Shown here piece after piece: positions 12,714 through 22,017 of a stretch of DNA of 64,000 nt (positions are counted from its first letter, which is position 1; the number at the start of each line of letters is the position of its first letter). Origin of the DNA: Sympetrum striolatum (taxonomy: Eukaryota > Arthropoda > Insecta > Odonata > Libellulidae); NCBI GenBank assembly GCA_947579665.1, contig OX388350.1, positions 87,067,152 through 87,131,151 of the forward strand, in the 5' to 3' direction. The notes below the pieces were generated by a model. The model searched no databases. It was given only the letters and a program-made list of their open reading frames with translations, and had not been told where the DNA came from. Made by a program: the position numbers and the translations under genes.

Positions 12714-14498
12714 ATGGCCTCGGAGGCAGGCCGAGGGGGGTTCTCTCCCCCACACTGCCCCTCCCCTCCACCATCCCCTTCCCGTGACAGCATTCTTTCG
12801 CCGCGTTTTACCGACCGTTCTAATCAGAATTTTGAACTAACTCCGGAAATGACTTCCGATTTGACGACACCTTCCACTATCTTGCGAAGAGTTGCTGGCG
12901 CTCTCACCTTGACGCCAAGCGCACACCGACCTCAATTTGAAAATACCTCAAGCAACGGAACCGACCTTCCCCCTGCCAATGAGTCGACCTTCGCCTCCGC
13001 TGTCAGCGGGAGAACTACCGCTGCCCAAACCCATCCCTCACCACTCAATCCCAATTCAACTAGAGTTCCTCGCTCAAGTTACGCATTGCCACCGAAAAAG
13101 GTTACCCCCTTACGAAATTCTTCTTCTAAGAAAACCGGAATTATCCTATCCTGCATTGAAAACACTTCCCTACACGATTATGTGTATGCGGTTGGAGATA
13201 TAATTGGAGGTGGAATGCACATAACGCATGCATCGAAAATATCAAATGACCGAGTCGCCATTTACTTCAAGAGTCAGGACCTCGTTAATCGTTTTATGGA
13301 GGAATTTGGAGGCATTACTCTAAAAGATAAATTCATAGAGGCCAGAACCATGGCAGCCCGAGTCGAGAGATTAATCATCTCCAACGTCCCACCAGAAGTT
13401 CCCGATTCGGACCTAATCGACATAATCCAAAACGCCGTTACAATCTGTGGGCCGATAAAACACTTCACAATCGGCGCAAGGAGGGAAGGATATGATCACA
13501 TCGTATCGTTTCGACGGGCGGTGCCAGTAATGAAACGAGCTAACACGGTCATTCCAGACTCGATTTTACTCGACGTAGAAAATTCCCTTCAAAGAATTTA
13601 TTTATCTTTTGAGGAAACACGCTGCTACAAATGCAAAGCAGAAGGTCACGTAGCGAAAAGCTGCACTTTTGAACCTCCTGATATTTCGGCAACAGAAATA
13701 CCTCCACTGGCTCCCGATCCTGACGCACACCACCATGACGTCACCACCAACGTGGCAGTCCCCTCCTCAGACAAGGAACCTTCACTAGACGAAATACAGC
13801 CTTCATTCCCACCCAACGCTGAGAATCCTATAAATTCAATTCAAACCACGGATCACGTCGAAGATTCGCAGACCATTGATGTCATACCAGATACGCATTC
13901 CACGCCAAACCAGAATAAACCCATAGATACCCATCCAGAAACTCAGCTTCCCATCACCACCCTCAAGACATCATCTTCAGCGGAAACCTTATTCAGTAGT
14001 ATTCCAACAAGAGCTACAGATCCAAGCTGCTCTACAGCGCAGATAAGTGACAGCCTCTCATCCATATCATCCCTCTTTCGTGACACGGACTCCTTGTTTG
14101 CCGATGATATATTTGAAGACCAAACATTAGCCTCTCGGCCAATTAAAAGGCCCCAAGCTGACGACATCTCTCCAGCAGCAACTCCAGTCCATAAGAAAAA
14201 AGCCATCAAAGAAAGTGGTATTGAAAAATCAAATACTCATCGTCTGGACGAATTAGACAGATCCACCATTGAATTTACCATGAGGGAGAATACTTCCTAT
14301 TCTGGACTCGAAGCGGACAAAATTATCGCGTTTCTGGAAGAGACGCATAATCGTAGCGTACCGAAACAGATAATAATCGCAAAAAGGTATACTGGAGACG
14401 TTGAAGGCCTCTGCGACACACTCTGCCAAATTAAACCACATGTATCAGAAAAGCTTCGAGCTAGAATACATCGGCTGATCTCACACCTTGAGCAATAA
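12714..14498 (+). CDS. Tx1-like retrotransposon ORF1 protein (nucleic-acid-binding, CCHC)
   Basis: This intact 594-residue frame starts at an ATG 89 nt after the fold-back element. The N-terminal ~130 residues are Pro/Ser/Thr-rich and look disordered. Residues ~140-290 form a compact region (GIILSCIENTSLHDYVYAVG…, FKSQDLVNRFMEEFGG…) of the kind that precedes the zinc knuckle in ORF1/Gag-like proteins. One CCHC knuckle, CYKCKAEGHVAKSC (C-X2-C-X4-H-X4-C), follows at about residue 302. The rest is acidic, Ser/Thr/Asp-rich and low in structure, with a helical Lys/Arg-rich end. The likely role is binding element RNA in the ribonucleoprotein that carries out retrotransposition. The stop lies about 90 nt before the ORF2 start in a different frame. 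It is the only undamaged gene of this element. Confidence 0.85.
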   Translation: MASEAGRGGFSPPHCPSPPPSPSRDSILSPRFTDRSNQNFELTPEMTSDLTTPSTILRRVAGALTLTPSAHRPQFENTSSNGTDLPPANESTFASAVSGRTTAAQTHPSPLNPNSTRVPRSSYALPPKKVTPLRNSSSKKTGIILSCIENTSLHDYVYAVGDIIGGGMHITHASKISNDRVAIYFKSQDLVNRFMEEFGGITLKDKFIEARTMAARVERLIISNVPPEVPDSDLIDIIQNAVTICGPIKHFTIGARREGYDHIVSFRRAVPVMKRANTVIPDSILLDVENSLQRIYLSFEETRCYKCKAEGHVAKSCTFEPPDISATEIPPLAPDPDAHHHDVTTNVAVPSSDKEPSLDEIQPSFPPNAENPINSIQTTDHVEDSQTIDVIPDTHSTPNQNKPIDTHPETQLPITTLKTSSSAETLFSSIPTRATDPSCSTAQISDSLSSISSLFRDTDSLFADDIFEDQTLASRPIKRPQADDISPAATPVHKKKAIKESGIEKSNTHRLDELDRSTIEFTMRENTSYSGLEADKIIAFLEETHNRSVPKQIIIAKRYTGDVEGLCDTLCQIKPHVSEKLRARIHRLISHLEQ

Positions 14499-14589
14499 CA
14501 ATCTGTCTACTAGATACCAGCTGAATAATTATATTTACTGGTTTTCCCTTGTTCTCTCCCTCAAATATATCCTTACCTCTACTCATCCT

Positions 14590-15641
14590 ATGTCTCAGTT
14601 AACATTGATTTCACTCAACGCTAAATCGGTTCGAAGCCTCTCCAAGTGGGCCCGCCTGATGGCGTACGTCGAAGAATGGAAGCCAGACGTCATACTAATC
14701 CAGGAAACAAACATGGAAACTTTCCCAACCCCTGGTCTCCCAGGATACCAAATATACGTGTGTCCGTTTTCAACTCCCCAAACAGGAACAGCAATTGCGG
14801 TTAAAAACAACCTTTCAGATTACATAATTGGTCACGAAATAATCTTTAAAGGTCATGCAAATGCCATAAAACTCTCCTTAAAGACCTCTCCACCCACCAC
14901 GCTCAGTATAATATGCTTTTAATAATTAATTAATTTTATGCCTCGCCAACTAACTAACTAACTAACTTTTATGGCCCACGAAACGCCGGCACAGCACTAA
15001 AAGCATCAGAAGCGCTACTAGATTATTTAGAAGATCTTCCAAACGCCTCACCACCGGGCTGCTCCCCCGTCATCATCCTGGGCGGAGATTTCAATACCAC
15101 TCTACACCCTGAGAAAGATAGAACGGGTCAGGTCGAGAGGCACCCACTCTATGCCCAAGCGCTAAGGAACATAGTCGATAGGAATGCTCTAATCGATGTG
15201 TGGCGCCACCTAAAACCCGGAAACTGTGGCTACACCTTCTCAACACCGCAATCATCGTCCCGCCTTGATCGTTTCTACGTATCTACAGATTTTACCCCCG
15301 CTATAAAGAACATCACTATCCACGACTCTTTCTCCGATCACAAGGGAGTCATGATTCAAATACAGATACAAGGAAAAATTCCATCATCTCCATACTGGCG
15401 CTTTGATAATACCCTTCTAGAAGACCAAACGTTCTTAACTTCAATGCAAGACCTAATCAGACAAGTCAAATCTGAATATACAACCGCCATAGCGAAATGG
15501 GAAGCGATTAAAAGAGATGCAAAGGATTTCTCCATAAGATATAAGCAATGGAAAAGAGAACTAAACAAAGCACAAACAGATATACAGCATCAACATCTCC
15601 GGCGGAAAAAATTATGGCAACCCTTGGCTGGGATACGTTAA
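14590..15641 (+). pseudogene. ORF2 N-terminal part: apurinic/apyrimidinic-type endonuclease, frameshifted
   Basis: The frame starts MSQLTLISLNAKSVRSL and shows the exonuclease-endonuclease-phosphatase motifs: the early Asn, QETNM with the metal-binding Glu, then after the break GGDFNTTL, SRLDRFYVS and SDHKGVMI. The domain would nick the target DNA for priming. An insertion of about 50 nt at 14924-14973, rich in taat and (ctaa)n, splits the conserved segment ICF/YGPRN. It adds stops and shifts the frame, and removing it would join the two halves. The downstream frame ends at 15641, and the RT continues in a third frame from about 15,590, so a second frameshift is present. The ATG at 14590 is preferred over upstream in-frame codons because the domain begins there. 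Confidence 0.8.
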
Positions 15642-18109
15642 CGGAGTCTGACGCAGACGCAACGAATCACCTAGGAAGGTGGGCACTAAAGTGCAAACCT
15701 AAACCACTAACTAAACTCAGGGTTGACGGCATAGAACTCACAGACTCCGCAGACCTCAGAAGATTTCTTAAGAATCATTTTTCCAATCTCCATCAAGGAG
15801 ACCAAAACATTAGGATGGAAACTGAACTTTTTGACAATCTTAAAACCCTTAGAAAAGAAGAGGTCGACTACCTGAACATCCCACTCAATACTGACGACTT
15901 TTCGATTGCGCTAAAAAGTCTCAGCAAGAGAAAAGCACCTGGCCTTGATGGGCTAACTGCCGAGTTCTACAAAACGTTCTGGAAAGAACTAAAAGCACCC
16001 TTCACTGACATGGCTACCAAGGCACTGCATGACGGACATCTACCAAGGACCACGGCGACATCTGTCATTTATTTAATGAGTAAAGGAGGCGACTTATTGG
16101 ATATCAAAAATTGGAGACCAATATCCATTTTAAATGCAGATTACAAAATCATTGCTAAAGCCCTGTCAATGAAACTCTCGCGTGTCATCGGAACTGTTGT
16201 CTCACCTGAACAGAGTGACTGTGTCCCTGGACGTTCGATTTTTGACTCAATTTCCCTTTTGAGAGATGTCATACGTTGGAAAAATTGTGACAACGCCCCT
16301 TTAGCAATCCTATCACTAGACCAAAATAAGGCCTTCGATCGCGTAAATCATACTTATCTATTCACCTTGATGGAGAAAATGAAATTTAGCGATACTTTTA
16401 TAGGATGCATAAGAGCACTATATAACAGCGCTAAATGCATGGTTAGAGTCGAACAATCTCTAACAGCCCCCTTTACACTGCAGAAAGGCATTAGGCAAGG
16501 GTGCACCCTCTCTGGGCAGCTGTATTCCTTATCGGTAGAGCCCTTCCTAAGGCTGCTGAATAACACCCTAAAAGGCATTTCCATGCCTGGAGACTCAGAG
16601 AAAAGACTGATTGTAAGCGCCAACGCTGATGATATCAACATCTTCATAACGGAAGAAGAAGATTTCGCAAAAGTACTTCCCCTCTTCAATGACTACTCCA
16701 TGGAATCAGGAGCCATGCTCAATGCCACCAAAAGTAACGGAATGTGGGTGGGCAGGTGGAAAGACAGAACTGATGATCCTCTAGGTTTTCAGTGGACCGG
16801 TGATGGCGCGAAATTCCTTGGAGTATGGCTCACCAACGACGAAACTTCGGAGTTAAAACTGATTACTCAACAACTATTAACAAGAACAGAAGATGCCATC
16901 AGGAATTGGCGACCAAGAATCGCCCCGTTATCTCTAAGAAGTCGCGTCCTTGTCGTGAACAAATTCATTGCACCCAAGTTATGGCGTATACTCCAGTGTC
17001 ACTCCCCGACTCCCTCAGTAGTGAGACAACTGCAAGGGTTATTGGTGAATTTCGTGTGGGGTGAAGGGAAACATTGGGTAAAAGGACATGTTTTAACAGC
17101 TCCAATTACTGAAGGTGGGCTAGGACTTGTCAATATATCGGTCAAAGCCTCATCTTTCAGAATGCTGTTCTTACAACGGCTGGTACTAGGACCTTCTGAT
17201 TCTCCATGGCGCATAGCAGCTTCTGAAAGACTTAAAAGATACAAAAATCAATGGAAAACCCTGGAACTATTCACAGAAATAAAAGACTTCAAGAAGTGCC
17301 CTCTCACTGACAATTACTACAATAGCCTAATAAAAACAACCTCACTTTTCATATTACAGTCCGTCCCCCTTGATTGTCCCAACACCTCTCCCATAGCACA
17401 GCCAATGCTCACAAACACCACCGTCTGCTTCAAAAGTGCAAAGACCAAACATCAACGGGAATTACCGATATTGAAGAGGCAAATGTATGGCGAGACCAGC
17501 TACTTACTTAATGGTAAAAGCTGGCCACTGAAAGGACCCTACCACGAAGTGGTGATATGGTCAGCTATCCGTGCTTTCCCAAGCCTTGGAAGAGACGCGG
17601 ATAATGCTTGGCGCATGGCTCATGACAGATGGGCTGATGCCAAATTCTTATGTGCTACCGGCCTTCGCCAAAATAAGGAGTGCCCATGGTGCCCCACTAT
17701 CGAAGGAAACGCGTGGCATCTGGCTCTGACTTGTAAAAAAGTTAGGAATATTTGGGCGAAAACAACAAGAGCCATAAAAACTTTGATAGAGACTGACAAA
17801 ATCTATCTATACCAGCTATATAGTGGTTTCCCTGTCAAACGAACCAACAAGACAGGTTACCTTATATCCAACTTCCTCCTCACCACTATTAAAAGCGCTG
17901 TGTACGACGAACTTACGCTCTTCTTCAAGGGGAAAATCGCCGAGGTTCAATATGCTTCCAAAGTCACCAAAAAACTTCAACAAATATTAACCAGCTACAA
18001 GAAAGATCACATTATACGTAACAACATGGACGCCTTTAAAAATTTCTGGTGTTACAAAGACGTTGTCTGCAACAGCCAAGACGGAACCCTAAACTTGACC
18101 TTCTTATGA
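15548..18109 (+). CDS. ORF2 C-terminal part: reverse transcriptase with terminal Cys/His finger
   Basis: This 853-residue open frame has lost its connection to the endonuclease part through a frameshift, so it is a fragment of ORF2. RT motifs in order are KAPGLDGLTAEFYK, NWRPISILNADYKIIAKAL, PGRSIFDSI, the catalytic LDQNKAFDRV, GIRQGCTLSGQLYSL and the active-site box. The box reads ANADD (residues 358-362), with Asn where nearly all RTs have Tyr or Phe before the xDD. Near the end, CPWC…H…C (around residue 715) is the usual C-terminal finger. The LSGQLYSLSVEPFL wording is typical of Tx1-like elements. The frame as called begins inside the linker, so the first ~30 residues may be out of the native frame. 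The enzyme would copy element RNA at nicked target DNA; the Asn substitution and frameshift make activity doubtful. Confidence 0.85.
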   Translation: MEKRTKQSTNRYTASTSPAEKIMATLGWDTLTESDADATNHLGRWALKCKPKPLTKLRVDGIELTDSADLRRFLKNHFSNLHQGDQNIRMETELFDNLKTLRKEEVDYLNIPLNTDDFSIALKSLSKRKAPGLDGLTAEFYKTFWKELKAPFTDMATKALHDGHLPRTTATSVIYLMSKGGDLLDIKNWRPISILNADYKIIAKALSMKLSRVIGTVVSPEQSDCVPGRSIFDSISLLRDVIRWKNCDNAPLAILSLDQNKAFDRVNHTYLFTLMEKMKFSDTFIGCIRALYNSAKCMVRVEQSLTAPFTLQKGIRQGCTLSGQLYSLSVEPFLRLLNNTLKGISMPGDSEKRLIVSANADDINIFITEEEDFAKVLPLFNDYSMESGAMLNATKSNGMWVGRWKDRTDDPLGFQWTGDGAKFLGVWLTNDETSELKLITQQLLTRTEDAIRNWRPRIAPLSLRSRVLVVNKFIAPKLWRILQCHSPTPSVVRQLQGLLVNFVWGEGKHWVKGHVLTAPITEGGLGLVNISVKASSFRMLFLQRLVLGPSDSPWRIAASERLKRYKNQWKTLELFTEIKDFKKCPLTDNYYNSLIKTTSLFILQSVPLDCPNTSPIAQPMLTNTTVCFKSAKTKHQRELPILKRQMYGETSYLLNGKSWPLKGPYHEVVIWSAIRAFPSLGRDADNAWRMAHDRWADAKFLCATGLRQNKECPWCPTIEGNAWHLALTCKKVRNIWAKTTRAIKTLIETDKIYLYQLYSGFPVKRTNKTGYLISNFLLTTIKSAVYDELTLFFKGKIAEVQYASKVTKKLQQILTSYKKDHIIRNNMDAFKNFWCYKDVVCNSQDGTLNLTFL

Positions 18110-18575
18110 CACCAACACCCCTTTTACCCGCTATTTATTTATTTATTCATTTATTTACTTATTTTATTATTTATGTAATTATTTATTTTTTTACTTAACT
18201 CCTTTATCAAAAACTCATATACATTTCTTCTTGCTGACGGTTTCAGTACTTGAGTACGAGTCATTTGCAAGGAAACACGATGTTCCGTCTGATCGGCGTC
18301 GGGGGGGAAATCAGGAAACTACGCCATTCCCTTCCAATCACCGTGATCACCTACTCTACTGCAATGGAGCGACAGGAGGAGGCAGGGAGAGAAGATCGCG
18401 AGCAGGCGGTTTCAATCCCCTGGGAGCGAACTATCCCTGGCCAGCCGCTCCGCATTTTTGATATAAAATTGTGCCAGATCATGTAGATCACTCTCTTTTG
18501 TTTGTTTGATTGTACTTTTTTCGGTTCCTTGTTGTTCTTACCGAAAAATAAAATAATAATAATAATAATAAATAA
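18110..18575 (+). other. Tx1-like element 3' UTR and AAT-repeat tail
   Basis: An AT-rich stretch with ttat repeats (18133-18190) is followed by a GC-richer block (18235-18460) and a tail of aat repeats at 18553-18572. Short ORFs here have no recognisable content. The simple-repeat tail marks the retrotransposon 3' end; the CA-rich microsatellite starts immediately after it. Confidence 0.6.
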
Positions 18576-18749
18576 ACACACACATATACAGACACACACA
18601 CACACACACACACATACACACAGACATCATTCCGAAAATAGTCAAATCGTGTTCTAGGGACCCCAAAACATGTATTTCCGTTGAAATCTCGAAGTCGAAT
18701 TTTTTCTTGAAAAAAATACTTTCTCTATACTTCGTATATGGAGAAAGTA
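18576..18749 (+). mobile_element. 3' end of a hairpin-ended (Helentron-like) element with CA microsatellite
   Basis: From an imperfect (CA)n tract this matches, in plus orientation, the 3' part of the full copy at 48318-49347 (minus). Shared words are gacatcattcc, tgttctagggaccccaaaacatg and tttccgttgaaatctcgaag. It ends in a 33-nt imperfect palindrome (18717-18749) whose arms are tactttctc…atac and gtatatggagaaagta around a 3-nt loop. A terminal hairpin and an internal microsatellite are features of non-autonomous Helentrons such as DINE-1. The 5' part of this copy is missing, apparently cut at the microsatellite where the Tx1-like element now ends. Confidence 0.7.
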
Positions 18750-18753
18750 AAAA

Positions 18754-19008
18754 TCTGATGTGGCCAGCACATGACTTTCTCCATATGTAAGATGTAAATA
18801 TTTATCTACGACAGTAATTTCGAACTCAATATTCCATCTAAACTTGGAAGAAGAGTGATTAATTTATACATTATCATCTTTGACGTCACAAACATTATAA
18901 ATAATGTTTTTTGGGACATGATCGATGAACAACGATGAAATTAGCCTTTCGCCCATAAAGCCCAGAGCACCCACTAAGTACATAATCAGCAACTTCCGTT
19001 TTATCTAA
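18754..19008 (+). mobile_element. 5' end of a second hairpin-ended element, head-to-tail after the first
   Basis: Only four A residues separate the 3' hairpin of the previous copy from this copy's 5' terminus TCTGATGTGGCCAGCACATG. The start can form a small stem (ATGTG/CACAT around GCCAG). The subterminal word actttctccatat, inverted relative to the 3' hairpin arm, follows. Similarity to the full copy continues through ctacgacagtaatttcgaactc, ttgacgtcacaaacattataa and ctttcgcccata, and fades near 19,008, so the copy is truncated. Confidence 0.7.
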
Positions 19009-19524
19009 CTCGTGTCCAAAACCTCACAACGTCGATTTCTGATGGATCGACAGCTTCAGGACAAACCTCATGCAGAGACAGTGTGCCCAGTGCTCTCCTA
19101 AGAAAGCTGCTGATGATATAGTCTAATAAAGAAAGTTATTCAAATAAGCATGGGTGCGCCATTGTGGTGATCTATTGAGACGTTTTATATCGCTTGCCAA
19201 ATAACCGTTACTATTTTTTTCCTTCTCACGCTTGGCAACCTCTTGGAAGAAAGAACTCTCAAAGACTCGTATAACTACAACACTACAAAATTTCAGCATA
19301 GAAAAAAATATGTTTTTAATAGATATTGGACTCGTCTTAACTACAAAACCAAACAACACTGATGAAAAGTTTCCAATAGTTTACTTATGTAAAAAACTAT
19401 CTTGGAAAGTTAAATAAGTTGGCCTCATAAGCATTAAACTCCTGTAGTTTTCAATGCATTAATTTTTTGAATGATTTGACATATTTGTAGTAAGAAGCGG
19501 GTATGAATAAACTAGCCCCTGTAA
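19009..19524. other. Unannotated interval
   Basis: There are a few short ORFs without recognisable content and no repeat or RNA signal that I can support. Confidence 0.4.
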
Positions 19525-19922
19525 AAGCGGGTTTACACCGCATGTTGCAGGCATTTGTATGCAACTTTTTTTGTTGACGTCATTTGTCTACAACATTTTG
19601 TTGCAGATAAAATACTAATGCGCTCTATTTTTCTGCGACTTTTGTGGACGACAAAAAGAAGCATTCTTAGTTCAAATGGCGAGCGTGGAGGACGTTGTGG
19701 AGTGAAGGGGGTAGGGGCGGAAACAGCCACCATAGTTCTGATGGACGAGAGGGGTAGCGGGGAAATGTCTGCAACACCGAATGGGCGCTGCAACTTTTGT
19801 TGCAGACACGGAAAATCTGTCGTCAACACGATTTGTTGACGACAAAATAAGTGCTGTTTTGTGAAATGTCGTCGACATCTGTCGTCAACACATGTCGTCA
19901 ACTCCGGTGTAAACCCGGCTTA
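19525..19922. mobile_element. MITE-like element with inverted ends agc(c)gggtttacaccg
   Basis: The left end aagcgggtttacaccg (19525-19540) is repeated inverted at the right end (…cggtgtaaacccggctt, to 19922), giving a ~398-bp unit. The interior is full of inverted copies of the word gttgacgac/gtcgtcaac and of ttgcag…ctgcaa, so the single strand would fold extensively. There is no coding capacity. A target-site duplication was not clear, so the superfamily is left open. Confidence 0.6.
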
Positions 19923-20114
19923 AGATAGACATTTTTCGGTTTCTGGGCTGCCTTGGACCCCCTCCCAATTGGCCAATCCTGTCTGCGCCACTGCCACTCC
20001 TGTATGAAGGCACTTGCAACTGTTGTTTTTTTAATGACACGATGTAGGCACGCTAGGCGAAGAAGGATACAATGTCCGAATGTAAGAACAACTGCGCTGG
20101 AAAAAGGAATATTT

Positions 20115-20930
20115 TAGGGTGATCTGAGAAAGCCCAAATCACGGTCATATAATCCATAATCAGCCCTTTCAGCTGTAATCGCTAATTGCGCTAGCGGCTA
20201 CTTTCCACTACTTTCCCATAATACGCACCCACTATAAGACGCACCCACGTTATTACGAGCGCAATTTGAGAATTTTCTTATCACCATGTATAATACGCAT
20301 TTGGCTTCTAGAGAATGGCATTCTACGCTTCTATTCGCGTATGGTCATCTGCTGGACCGTTCAGCACCCGACAGATCACCGCGCAAGCATGGAATGCTGC
20401 TAATGGCTTTCCCCCTTACGTACCCCTTTGATTTCTCAATGTGACGATCTATCAGTAACAGGTTCTTCCCCTCCGAATTTTTGTTTTAATTTAATAATTT
20501 TATTAATATGCAGCAGTGTTATTTTCAGAATAAACCTGAAATCAGAATGCACGTATGTTGAGTTATTTACTTCAAATGTCATCAACAGCCCGAATAAAAA
20601 GATGATGTTTGTAACCATGTATAATACGCACCCTACTTTTTTGACGTATATTCGTGGAAAGAAATGCGTACTATATATAGAAAATTACGGTACTTATTTG
20701 CTTTTCGGAGGGAGGAACGGAAGAACCGTGAGACTGAATATTAGAATAATTGCGCTCGAAACAAAAAACTTTGTCACAGTTTTCGAAGGTAGCCCAAATC
20801 GCGGTCATTGAAAAAGCAACCCGCCCATTGGGCGGAATAACGCCATAGGGACTTTCAAACCCGCCCCTGAGCACCTGAAGATAGCCCAATTCGCGGAAAT
20901 CCGCCCAATCTGGCAACCCTGGTCAGGGGG
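20115..20930. other. Probable nested MITE-like sequence (ataatacgcaccc family words)
   Basis: Copies of ataatacgcaccc/ataagacgcaccc occur at about 20218, 20235 and 20621, with a diverged inverted gcgtactatata…aaaattacggta near 20670. The phrase agcccaaatc(a/g)cggtcat occurs at both 20131 and 20792, flanking the block as imperfect direct repeats. This looks like one short element nested in another, but the ends cannot be fixed by eye. Confidence 0.3.
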
Positions 20931-22017
20931 ACTGGTTGCTTACTACGGCGAAAACTTTCGTGTATTTTGTCATAGTACCCGTAATTTCGATTCAAAAGGT
21001 GTATTTTATGGCAATATTAAGATTTTTCACATAATTTACCTTCCTTTGGTACTTTTCCTGACTTCGTAGGACCATTATCTCCAATTTAATTCTGTAAAAG
21101 TTACAAAAGATACAAAAACCGAAATGGGACGCCGGTGTCGTCTGCTAGAGTGATACAGAGAACGAAATATCTGACAACTACCCGCAAACTACATTAAAAC
21201 CTCGATGATCATTCTAATGTTAATTTTATGTGTATTTTAATGCACAAATCCGGCTCAGTTTTTACTTGATCAATATCAAGTTTGACATAAAAATTCCTTA
21301 ATAATAGTTTACCGTAATGAAATTAAGCTACTATATAATACATTACAATGGCTTTCCAGGGTAATTAGAGATTTTCCGTTTGCGCAAATGTTTATTCTAA
21401 TTCATAATAGGGGCTCAATGCGGTAGAATTTGTCAAAATGACAAATGAGAACTTGTATACCATGAAAGCCCTGCAGGTGCAACCGAGAGCACAATGAAAC
21501 GATGATTAAAACACCGTGGCTTAATACCGACGTTCGTTCTGATTCATAGAGTTCATATAATGAATGAAATAATAAAATTGTGGAAGATCCATAGATTCCT
21601 TATAGTTTCGGAACATGTTGTGGAACTGTTCTGAGAGCAAAATGCCCAGCAATTGACCATTGAAACAGGCACTGCTTATTTACCTACAGAATGTTTAGAA
21701 ACGCGAGAATAACTAAATTGCTTCGTGTTACACATTGCTCAAACTACATTCAGTGTTCCAAAACGTTCGAATCACTCGATCAAACCTTTATAAATCTGTA
21801 TCAAAGGCGCAAAACCAACAAAAAACAATGTATTGGAATAAGGAGATACTAAATTTCACACGTCTACATCCACTTCCTGTCATTCACTGCGTTTACCAAG
21901 CGATCTGAGATCGATGCTGCCAAGTCAGTTCGAGTTGGTAAACAGAAACGCGCTCAGCAGCGCGAGCTAGAATGGCTAAAAGTGAGCTGAACTCAACCCT
22001 GCAAAAAAAGTGGACCA
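20931..22017. other. Unannotated AT-rich interval
   Basis: I see no supported gene, RNA gene or repeat. A GC-richer patch at 21880-22000 has only short, non-informative frames. Confidence 0.4.

Larger units (their letters stand above)
12633..18575 (+). mobile_element. Tx1-like (L1-group) non-LTR retrotransposon, nearly full length but broken
   Basis: The unit runs from a short 5' leader through ORF1 (12714-14498), ORF2 in two shifted pieces (14590-18109) and a 3' UTR to a tail of AAT repeats at about 18553-18572. ORF2 places an apurinic-type endonuclease before the RT and ends with a Cys-rich finger, the layout of the Tx1 branch of L1-like elements. The placement rests on motif order and on LSGQLYSL-type RT wording, not on a tree. 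ORF2 is disrupted twice, so this copy is unlikely to be autonomous. The 5' end lies within about 10 bp of the fold-back element, and the 3' tail abuts a CA microsatellite belonging to the hairpin-ended family. Confidence 0.75.

Noticed and set aside
12633..18749. Tx1-like element inserted cleanly into the microsatellite of a single hairpin-ended element
   Set aside because: The 3' side fits, but the 5' flank does not contain the expected other half of that element; it abuts a fold-back copy instead.
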